64,000 nucleotides of DNA from Pseudoselenomonas ruminantium (GTDB taxonomy: Bacteria; Bacillota; Negativicutes; Selenomonadales; Selenomonadaceae): NCBI RefSeq assembly GCF_900142515.1, contig NZ_FRBC01000017.1:1-64000 (forward strand), written 5' to 3'. Under the pieces are notes generated by a model. That model searched no databases and was not told where the DNA came from. It saw nothing but the letters and a program-made list of their open reading frames with translations. A program made the position numbers and the translations under genes. Below are positions 37,201 through 44,216 of this stretch, one piece after another (the stretch's first letter is position 1; each line of letters begins with the position of its first letter).

Positions 37201-38474
37201 AACCACTTAAAACTCTTTGCATCCATATCATTGCTAAGGATAAAGTCAAACATACTTCTCTGGTTCGAAGCAAATACTACAGATATGTGTTTTAATAACA
37301 GTGCAGCATAAGGATGAATAGGAACAATTTTACACAAATCTTCATCCTTCAGAAATGTTTTACTCCCCATACTATGCTTTTTAGCATCATCAACAATGAC
37401 TTGCCGTACAGAAATCAATTGATCATTCAAATCATTGGCATAGTCCTGCCATTCTTCTTCCATAATGGGATCATTATTTTTTTTCATGGCTTGCGCCATC
37501 AAACGAAAAGCCATATTTTCTGGCAATTCAATTTTAATCGGCGGCACAAAACGTCCCAGTATTTTCTTTGCATCCTCAGAACTTGCAAATAAAGATGTTG
37601 ATTCATGAGAAACAATCATAAAGAAGAAGTTAGAATCTTGACTAACCTGTACTAATGTTTGGAATCCCGTCAATGCATTACGGTTATTATGGAAATACTC
37701 CGTGAATTCATCCCAAATAAAGAGTATCGCACTTAAATGATTTTCTCGAATAATAGTACGAATCCATTCAGCCATATCCTCAGCTGACAGACGCATAGCC
37801 ATAATATCATTATCTCGTGCTACCTCTAAGAGATTGCGCATAAGCTCCATTACTTTACTTGGATTATTCTCTTTCAAGTCTGCTATAATATGATCGATGT
37901 TTTTATCCGGAAATTTCCATGCATATTTTTCATCACTTATAAGGCTAGCAAAATATGTTTTATTTGCTTCTTTTGCTTCCAGCCAATTCAAAGCTGCCAT
38001 ACGCAAAGATGACTCACCATGATTTTTTATATTATGTTTTTCTAATGCAGCAAGTATACTTTCCTGTATAGAAATAATAAGGTCATTATCCGAATGAATC
38101 GATGATGATCCAACGCGATGTATGGTAATCATATTGCCATTATTTTTATCGGCAATAATTTTATCACACAACTCTTTTTTTAGGCCATATTCATTAAAAT
38201 ATGCTTCCACTTCATCATCAGATGCTTCCAGCAGAGATTTTACCGTCAATGCTGCATGTGATTTACCAGTACCATAAGCACCTTCTACCCAAAGGGATAG
38301 ATTTTGCTTCCCCGATAAAACTGTATGTGTTTTTTCCAATAAATTTACAAAACTTTCATGCGGATAATACTGTTTCCATGATACTTTTCCTTCTTGGATA
38401 AGCTTTGCGGTTATTGCCGGATAAAATTTTTCATCTATAGAAAAATAATTTTTATATGTTGTATTCTCTCCCAT
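34242..38474 (-). CDS. brxC: BrxC/PglY-type large ATPase
   Basis: 1410 residues, typical BrxC size (about 1200-1400). N-terminal P-loop 'WVEGAYGTGKSHAAL' (62-76), Walker B-like 'AILFIWDEFTEYF' near 250, and 'SHESTSLF' as sensor. The long remainder is helical, with coiled coil near 560-600 ('NEIEKLQEDIRKEKK'). BrxC is an ATPase required in BREX, thought to act with PglZ on DNA. ATG with AAGGGG about 11 bases upstream. AT-rich; 18 bases after brxP. Confidence 0.92.
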   Translation of the reverse strand: MGENTTYKNYFSIDEKFYPAITAKLIQEGKVSWKQYYPHESFVNLLEKTHTVLSGKQNLSLWVEGAYGTGKSHAALTVKSLLEASDDEVEAYFNEYGLKKELCDKIIADKNNGNMITIHRVGSSSIHSDNDLIISIQESILAALEKHNIKNHGESSLRMAALNWLEAKEANKTYFASLISDEKYAWKFPDKNIDHIIADLKENNPSKVMELMRNLLEVARDNDIMAMRLSAEDMAEWIRTIIRENHLSAILFIWDEFTEYFHNNRNALTGFQTLVQVSQDSNFFFMIVSHESTSLFASSEDAKKILGRFVPPIKIELPENMAFRLMAQAMKKNNDPIMEEEWQDYANDLNDQLISVRQVIVDDAKKHSMGSKTFLKDEDLCKIVPIHPYAALLLKHISVVFASNQRSMFDFILSNDMDAKSFKWFIDNVGPLSNHNLLTVDMLWEFFCVQGRSGLTDTVRTILGSYNIVDNERFNDDEKRVFKVILLLQAISQRVGNVELLKPNDQNIDLAFSGVSGWPEYKGHYIADALEKKQVLFKRPAGNRVEYVVALSQNDNNEIEKLQEDIRKEKKTKNLVLDATLTTALKIPKSLEMRLEVFTATVDDFTNTLNSIIRKDWAYTFPVILTFAKSESEATRIRDLIEQNMKKDECRDITFVDASANIMGEENFNDYVTSSAYAKYYLKKDAKQAQGYTKQAADKLDEWKSCVENGSFTLYNKDNISGFRCANKNALIEELKSMNLRVYPYALEQNEVVDNMFTKGPLAMGAECGINQELKGTFNSNNKRFSLENVVNGAWHVDKYWEDPMKQTLPLVKAKLAIEDMIEKKFKEDGRISILYMFDEMRKPKFGYMPCNITAFVLGFLLKEYTQGDYFWSNGSTSTPMTADKMKNMIANGINQSVIENKKYKEEFLVAMSAEQSAFLKATAKIFGIDPECCGSIEQARDRVRLELRKLPFPLWCVKYVLDKQEKLVTERAEIEKAIDLYCGLANNGNMGGVDESAIANDLGRKFLDYSVLADDLASVISPDACQNGMLAFIAQYRDGELTNLANEVGDDGRYIEKVRKRFNADAATWVWDVNTAKEKIDRVIIEYNIIRESNLSLPQSSKLGETVTQWNARTHKMHISSEAIVEMRGELKPFIEMLYKMKKTGTLLEQDKDDFYETLTTSRKLFDEVYDKQFEYFKEIAKVPLQKLSDEDAKQIYALLVDGLFTYSKAEYYSYVEGKIKEYLASQAKMKMRKLWEEKTGTKNPREWSNKYQTPILCMFNDEDRQRIRPYLNILNNDSPKDEDVKRTIDFLTDDASSNIFERLASEQERDKCFLDGVVEDYAVILGNVNDIRAYLKSNAKTSPYNWFEDKSVKHLLENHAGDIYRDEGFMEALKVVDELELNDLRYYLRELITDNLNVGIEILKNKEK

Positions 38475-38492
38475 TACTCTCTTTTCCCCTTA

Positions 38493-40910
38493 TTATAACA
38501 GTTCCAATACATCTTGAGATTTATGCTCGCTTCGCAAAGTAATTTGATCCAAATTCAATGTAAACGTAGCTGAAATAAATGCTGGATAATTAGCACTAAG
38601 TCCGTTCAATATAGGAACCATCGTCTCACGATCAAGTCCAAATATTCTTGTAGGACTGATACCTTCACGCTCGATACTATCATCTAACAGCGTTTCCAAT
38701 GAGAATTGATACATACCATCACATGCTTCAGCAAATTTATACAAAGAGTACAATATAACTATGTCATTGGGGTTAGGCCATGACGTTCTAGCAAAGGATT
38801 TTAATTTTATCATCTCGTTGCCAGAAGCAGTAATTCTTACATCTGCATCTACCATCCCTAATACTTGCGATGTCCCCAATGGTGTTTTGACAAACATTAT
38901 TTTCAAAGCATCTGCAACATTTCGTCTCCCCAAACCTTTTGTATCATTTTCCATATCTACTGCTAGCATATCTTTTATTTCATCGGGTGTATATGCACGA
39001 TTTAGATCTAATCTTTCAATTACCCATCTAAAAGTTGGTGTATATACTATATTAGCTAAAATCAGCCCCCATAAAATATTTGCATCATTTTTCACACGTA
39101 TAATTTTCTCTGTAAATTCCGTCGGAATATTTCTTGTATATTTATCTCCATCTATATTCCTCTTGTATTCCACCATCTCAGCATCTCTTAAGAAATGAAC
39201 AAATGCATCCTTCTTCTTATTTTGAATAATTCCATCACCATCAGATAACCAAAAATCCTTACCACCTTCATAATTCAAAAATGTATCTACCCATTCTTCT
39301 CGAGTCCCAAAAGTAAAGTACCTATCCAATCCACTCATACTCTTTCCCTCCACGTTTTTGTTCTTTACTGAACTATACAACATGCAATGGTCTCTTATAT
39401 CATGACACTTAAAGCAATGTACGCATAACTCACTTATCTTAACACTACCGCTCATATCAATACAGTGCAATTTACATTCAGCTTCGCATATACCGCATCG
39501 CCTACAATAGATACTTTTTATTATTACACTTCTAAATAAAGACTTAAACTTTATAAAATCTTTTGTATTATCCTTCATAGGCAATTTAAACAAGGTAGTT
39601 TTAGGCAGCTGATTAACCATCACTGCGAATTCATTACTTTTAAACGACACTTTATATTGATCAGACGATATTTTATTTATAGCTCCGAGTGTTTTTGCCC
39701 ATTCCATCCAATTCAACTCTGGTAGATATGCTTTTATTAATAATGAACCGTTATCATCCTGTATTTCGAATTTATCTTTACCTACCTTTAATTCTCGCCC
39801 ACTTTTTCTAGTTCTCCAATATCCATTATCTATAAATTGCCGCATTTCGTTAGCATCATATTTTTTCCCACTCGTTTCTCTTATTATTTCTAGGAATTTA
39901 TCTACTTCATCTTTATATACCATTCGCTTAATATACTCATGTTTTCCCGTAGAATTAGGACATACCAAACATCCTGCACGTGAGCTTCCTTTTTTATATG
40001 CATTATTCAGTGGAAGAGAATTTGCATATATGTATAAGTATACTTCTATTGAGTTCCAATCCAAAATTGTATGACAACTGTACTGACCTTGATGTTTCTT
40101 TCCTTCACTTAAATCATCATACATACTTCGCTTCAAACTCTCTTCAGCACGGACGCCTGTAAAAGCCATACCTGTAAAAGAATCTTTTTTTATTATTTTC
40201 CTTATTAAATTTATTTGTGGAGATGTTTTATGAACACTACAGCACCATCTAATTGCAGTTGATGGTGGTCCAAAGCACCGCCAACTCTCGTCAGGAGATA
40301 ATGTAGATTTTGCCCTGTAAAATCTAACACCTTTACGTTCGTATTCTCTTTCCATATAATTTACTAGAGTATATGTATCTGAGAACTCCATTTGAGTATC
40401 ACCAAATAAAATAAAAAAGCTATCACTGGGTAATGCTTTGGCAACTATATCTGCAGCAACTATACTATCTTTTCCTCCACTAAAAGCGACATAAAAGACG
40501 TCTACTTTCCTCTTATACTTTTTATAGTAATTAAAAACTTTCTTAATAGTTTCCTGTGTTAGATTTTCTAACAAACCTGCATTTTTACTAAGCATTGCAG
40601 GAACATCAACTAACTCCAGTTTACGCTGTACTTGATCAGATTTATTTAGCACTATCAATTCTGGTTGTGTAAATAGCGATCCACCTTGTGTTTTTGCAAT
40701 CTTTTCGCCCTTATAATAATAATTGTTATTTTCCGCCCACATTATTGGATATGTTTCATCTCTAGGATAATCAAAAAACTTATCAAAACCAAGTAAATCT
40801 AATTCCCTATAATAAACAGGTCTTGCCTCCATACTCATTTTTTCTTGCTCTGGGAGTAATACAACGCCACCAGTTTCTTTATCCCACACATATTTATACA
40901 ATTCATTCAC
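38493..40910 (-). CDS. brxP: BrxP: PAPS-reductase/DndC-like protein with ferredoxin-type clusters
   Basis: 805 residues from a GTG at 40910 that overlaps the upstream gene by 8 bases. Residues 144-149 SGGKDS are the ATP-pyrophosphatase loop of PAPS reductases and of DndC. Further cysteines (C212, CC at 223-224, C279, C314-x2-C317) could hold a cluster as in DndC. Residues 469-509 contain two ferredoxin-like sets, C469/C472/C475/C479 with C483 and C496/C499/C502 with C509. The C-terminal 270 residues are uncharacterised. BrxP defines BREX type 4, which has no PglX methylase. Likely activates DNA for sulfur insertion (inference from DndC). Confidence 0.9.
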   Translation of the reverse strand: MNELYKYVWDKETGGVVLLPEQEKMSMEARPVYYRELDLLGFDKFFDYPRDETYPIMWAENNNYYYKGEKIAKTQGGSLFTQPELIVLNKSDQVQRKLELVDVPAMLSKNAGLLENLTQETIKKVFNYYKKYKRKVDVFYVAFSGGKDSIVAADIVAKALPSDSFFILFGDTQMEFSDTYTLVNYMEREYERKGVRFYRAKSTLSPDESWRCFGPPSTAIRWCCSVHKTSPQINLIRKIIKKDSFTGMAFTGVRAEESLKRSMYDDLSEGKKHQGQYSCHTILDWNSIEVYLYIYANSLPLNNAYKKGSSRAGCLVCPNSTGKHEYIKRMVYKDEVDKFLEIIRETSGKKYDANEMRQFIDNGYWRTRKSGRELKVGKDKFEIQDDNGSLLIKAYLPELNWMEWAKTLGAINKISSDQYKVSFKSNEFAVMVNQLPKTTLFKLPMKDNTKDFIKFKSLFRSVIIKSIYCRRCGICEAECKLHCIDMSGSVKISELCVHCFKCHDIRDHCMLYSSVKNKNVEGKSMSGLDRYFTFGTREEWVDTFLNYEGGKDFWLSDGDGIIQNKKKDAFVHFLRDAEMVEYKRNIDGDKYTRNIPTEFTEKIIRVKNDANILWGLILANIVYTPTFRWVIERLDLNRAYTPDEIKDMLAVDMENDTKGLGRRNVADALKIMFVKTPLGTSQVLGMVDADVRITASGNEMIKLKSFARTSWPNPNDIVILYSLYKFAEACDGMYQFSLETLLDDSIEREGISPTRIFGLDRETMVPILNGLSANYPAFISATFTLNLDQITLRSEHKSQDVLELL

Positions 40911-43632
40911 CCTTGAGTTCTTTACGTTTTATTTTTGCTTTTTCGAGGATAACATCTATCCCTTTATATGCAGCTCTTGTTATATAACCGTCTTCTTTAA
41001 GCTCTTTCAATGCTTCATCTGTTGTTTCACATTCTTTATGAAGCAGTACATCAAAAATTAAATCATCATATTCAATACTTCCTGCATCATGACGCACCAT
41101 AACACCATTAAAATCATTTTCTGAAAACGAACTATTCATCAGCTGAAATTTTTCGCTGAAGCTATATATATAACTCTCTAACAAATATCCAGTCCATCGA
41201 TAGTTTTCAACGCTAGGAAAGTTACTAATCACTGAGCTTATCAATTTTAGCGACATATACTTTCCAGTACATATATTTTCTTCTATGAACGAATCTATCT
41301 TCTTAGCATCAAATGTAATCATTGAGTCCTTGACAAATGTATCTCCATCTATTCTTACCATGCTATCATGTATTATATCATGACGAATTGGTGTATCAAT
41401 TTCCTTGGAAAACTCTTTTAATTCATCCATTGTAAATGTGTCACGTTCGGCACAAAACTCACGATACATTTTTGCTGTATCCACATAGATTTCTTTTGGT
41501 GTAATGAATTTTGCCGTAAAATTAAAATCATCTTTTAGTAAATATCCCAATGCTTTTTGAAAACAGCCATTAGAAAACTTTTCTGTATTAATTTCTACAG
41601 ATTTGCATTCGATATTAATTCTTCTTCTACATTCATCCGCTTGCAGTTGACGAGCTGGTGCATCTGCTATAGCCTCACCTATAACTCTTCTAATTTCTTT
41701 TAACTCCTCATTTGTTACAGGAAAGGTTTCTATTGCCATATAGGTGTTAGATGCTGTGTTTATAATAGATGATGTTGTTCTAACCACCTGTTTGATTTTT
41801 TCCAAAGGGATAAACCATAGTTCTTTTTCTAATTCATCATAAGTGATTTCACGTTGTACATCACGTATATAATCACGTATATTCTCATCTATCTCTACTG
41901 TACAGCCATCTTTCGTAATATGGCCAAAACCATTCACACTATACCCGTGCATGCCCCGGCGTAGTACAGGCCAAAATACATCTTCACTGTAGATGTTCAT
42001 CTGCTGTTCTATCTCATGTTTATAGTGCGGAAATACACAACTCAAATATATACACGAAAAGCCATTTTCGTATATATCATCAAAATCCTCCAATATTTTC
42101 TTCAATAACTCTTTTTGTTTTTGATTATTTTTTAACTTTCTTCTACCATTATCTTCATAAGTAATCTTCTTAATATTCTCTTCAAACACGAGTTTTTCAA
42201 TTTTTCTTCCATATTCTTGTTCAAAGAGATTCGCAAATCTATTAAAATCCAGTCTACTATTTAACTTTATCCCATTAGGGTATTCTCTTTCCATTATTTC
42301 TTGATATGGATTGTTCTCATCAACATCCACATCAAAATTATCATTATCTGTTTTTTCTGTTATTTCTTCCGTCTCATATATATTATAATCATCCTTAACA
42401 AGCTCTTTATGTTCCTCTATATTCTTTTCTGGATTAATAATTGTTTCAACTTCACTATTTTCGTTTTTCACATACCATGAAATATAAAAATCATTCGTTA
42501 GGTCATCATCATTTTTATACCCCAGTCTCTTATTAGCTTCTGTTAGTAAAATTTGAAACTCTGCATTTCGGAATCTATACATCCTTACAATGTTTTTATC
42601 TAATTGAGTTCCACCTTTTCTGCCTCTCCGTCCATCTGTTAATAGATAATCTATTTCTAAGGCATGACGATTAATCGCGCCTTTTCCGCGCGATGTATCC
42701 ATTACATAATCATGCAACTGCACATATTTTCGTAAATGCTCGTAAAATTCTTGGATCACCTCTACAATTGAGCGTCCTTTTAAGTTCACACATTCATATA
42801 TCAACCGCGCTGTCTCATATTCATCCCATTTTCTTTCCATAGGTGTAAACGATAACTCCTTTTTTTCATTACTGGAAGATTTTTCTCTTTTATATTTTTG
42901 CCGCATTAAGAATAATTTTTTATCCTGTGAAGAATAGTCTTCACCTTCAACACCTTGTCCTGCTTCCAATAACTTAAACGCATACATTTTCATGGCCAAT
43001 TCTGAAATTGTAAAAAGTGATTCTGCTTCATCGCTATATTTTCCCATGTGATATTTTTTCAATACTGCACATTCTTGACGCATAATTTCATCCCATACAG
43101 ATGAATCTATATCTTTGATAGCATAATATACATCCAGTAAATGTGCAGTTTCAATCTCATCCCAGCCCTGCATATCCTTGATAATACTATCCATTCTCGT
43201 CTTCTCTTCTAAAACATCGCTTTTCCTCTCATCTTTATCGCTTGTTCCCATAGACTGAGCCACTGTAATATCATTTGCTACATCAACTTTTTCCTGCATC
43301 CCCACATGCGATTTGGCCTCTAATAGCACATATTGAAAAGCTTCTGGATCATTTCTGTACAGTTCGATAAATGATTCCATCCATCTCGCTCCACCACTCA
43401 ATCCTTGCTTCCCACCGGTGACAATGTAATCACAATCATAAAGCTGCATGGTAATTCCTGCTACATTGCGATACGTATCATTAATCTCCATACCGCGCAT
43501 CACTGCATAACGCCTATACAAGTCTGAGAGCTTCTCAATCTCTGCCATCCATTCAGTTTTTGGCCAATCTTTTATTTTCATATATGTATCGATTAGGATT
43601 ACTCTTTCGTATTTGTCAAAAGGTACGCGCAT
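40903..43632 (-). CDS. 909-residue protein with three internal repeats, first gene of the BREX operon
   Basis: ATG at 43632 with AAGGG 9 bases upstream. Three related modules are visible: about 4-112 ('PFDKYERVILIDTYMKIKD'), 152-245 ('GWDEIETAHLLDVYYAIKD') and 263-380 ('KWDEYETARLIYECVNLKG'). Each starts W/F-D-x-[YI]-E-x-[AV]-x-L; modules 1 and 3 end with 'LYR...EFQ.LL.EA'. An acidic linker (385-455) leads to a C-terminal half with several winged-helix-like segments ('REITYDELEKELWFIPLEKIKQVV', 'DTFTMDELKEFSKEI', 'ETTDEALKELKEDGYI'). No catalytic motif seen. Not recognised as a named BREX component. Probable DNA-binding or recognition subunit, translationally coupled to brxP. Confidence 0.85.
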   Translation of the reverse strand: MRVPFDKYERVILIDTYMKIKDWPKTEWMAEIEKLSDLYRRYAVMRGMEINDTYRNVAGITMQLYDCDYIVTGGKQGLSGGARWMESFIELYRNDPEAFQYVLLEAKSHVGMQEKVDVANDITVAQSMGTSDKDERKSDVLEEKTRMDSIIKDMQGWDEIETAHLLDVYYAIKDIDSSVWDEIMRQECAVLKKYHMGKYSDEAESLFTISELAMKMYAFKLLEAGQGVEGEDYSSQDKKLFLMRQKYKREKSSSNEKKELSFTPMERKWDEYETARLIYECVNLKGRSIVEVIQEFYEHLRKYVQLHDYVMDTSRGKGAINRHALEIDYLLTDGRRGRKGGTQLDKNIVRMYRFRNAEFQILLTEANKRLGYKNDDDLTNDFYISWYVKNENSEVETIINPEKNIEEHKELVKDDYNIYETEEITEKTDNDNFDVDVDENNPYQEIMEREYPNGIKLNSRLDFNRFANLFEQEYGRKIEKLVFEENIKKITYEDNGRRKLKNNQKQKELLKKILEDFDDIYENGFSCIYLSCVFPHYKHEIEQQMNIYSEDVFWPVLRRGMHGYSVNGFGHITKDGCTVEIDENIRDYIRDVQREITYDELEKELWFIPLEKIKQVVRTTSSIINTASNTYMAIETFPVTNEELKEIRRVIGEAIADAPARQLQADECRRRINIECKSVEINTEKFSNGCFQKALGYLLKDDFNFTAKFITPKEIYVDTAKMYREFCAERDTFTMDELKEFSKEIDTPIRHDIIHDSMVRIDGDTFVKDSMITFDAKKIDSFIEENICTGKYMSLKLISSVISNFPSVENYRWTGYLLESYIYSFSEKFQLMNSSFSENDFNGVMVRHDAGSIEYDDLIFDVLLHKECETTDEALKELKEDGYITRAAYKGIDVILEKAKIKRKELKGE

Positions 43633-43641
43633 AGCAATCAT

Positions 43642-43788
43642 CCCTTGCTGGCAAAAATTTTATACTTCTTTTTATTATACTACTAACTAACGGATATCGC
43701 TAGTTTTTATTCAAACTAAATTTGCTCGTTAGTTTCAACTTATAGTGTGAGATATTCTGTATAATAGTTATTAGAGGTGATAAACATT
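43642..43788. promoter_or_regulatory. Divergent promoters and candidate XRE operator
   Basis: Minus strand: TATAAT near 43676-43681 for the BREX operon with a poor -35. Plus strand: TATAAT near 43760-43765 for the XRE gene, also with a poor -35. Between them the words CTAACTAACG, CGCTAG, AAACTAA and CGTTAGTTT form imperfect inverted repeats (AAACTAA and TTAGTTT are 9 bases apart). Likely repressor site for the XRE protein controlling both directions (inference). Confidence 0.6.
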
Positions 43789-44157
43789 ATGTCCATCGGT
43801 GACAAAATCAAAGAACGGCGCAAGGAATTAGGGATGACACAGACGGAGCTGGGGCGGCGTGTTCATAAGTCTTCGCAGGTAATCTCCAATTGGGAGCGGG
43901 GCTACACCACCGGCATTGCCGCCGAAGACTTGCAGCATCTAGCCAATGCGTTATCCACCAGCATCTCATTCTTTGTTCCTAACACCTACACTACCACCTC
44001 CCCTGTGCTGGGAACAGACAATACTTCTTCCTACGACAAGGTTCAGGAACAAAAGAAGGACAGCCGCCTAGATTCCCTTATCGCAGAATATCCCCACTTG
44101 GATGAGAAGTCCAAGGACATCATCGATGCCATTGTGGCTCTGTCCAAAAAAGAATGA
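43789..44157 (+). CDS. XRE-family transcriptional regulator
   Basis: 122 residues from the ATG at 43789 (MSIGDKIKERRKELGMTQTELG), GAGGTG 9 bases before. Helix-turn-helix at about 5-58 ('MTQTELGRRVHKSSQVISNWERGYTTGIAAEDLQHLANAL'); short C-terminal part with 'LIAEYPHLDEKSKDIIDAIVAL', common in phage-type repressors. Divergent from the BREX operon, so probably its repressor. Codon use is more GC-rich than the BREX genes. Confidence 0.92.
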   Translation: MSIGDKIKERRKELGMTQTELGRRVHKSSQVISNWERGYTTGIAAEDLQHLANALSTSISFFVPNTYTTTSPVLGTDNTSSYDKVQEQKKDSRLDSLIAEYPHLDEKSKDIIDAIVALSKKE

Positions 44158-44170
44158 CCTTCATATAAAT

Positions 44171-44212
44171 AAGGCTCCGAGCCTGCTGCTGTATCAGCTT
44201 GCTCGGAGCCTT
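44171..44212. terminator. Bidirectional terminator between XRE gene and helicase gene
   Basis: Perfect 12-bp stem AAGGCTCCGAGC / GCTCGGAGCCTT with an 18-base loop, T-rich after it on the plus strand. Separates the convergent XRE and helicase genes. Confidence 0.85.
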
Positions 44213-44216
44213 TGCC

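Noticed and set aside
38493-40910. Locus as a Dnd phosphorothioation system
   Set aside because: BrxP has a DndC-like domain, but there are no DndB, DndD or DndE homologues, and the partners are BrxC, PglZ and BrxL.
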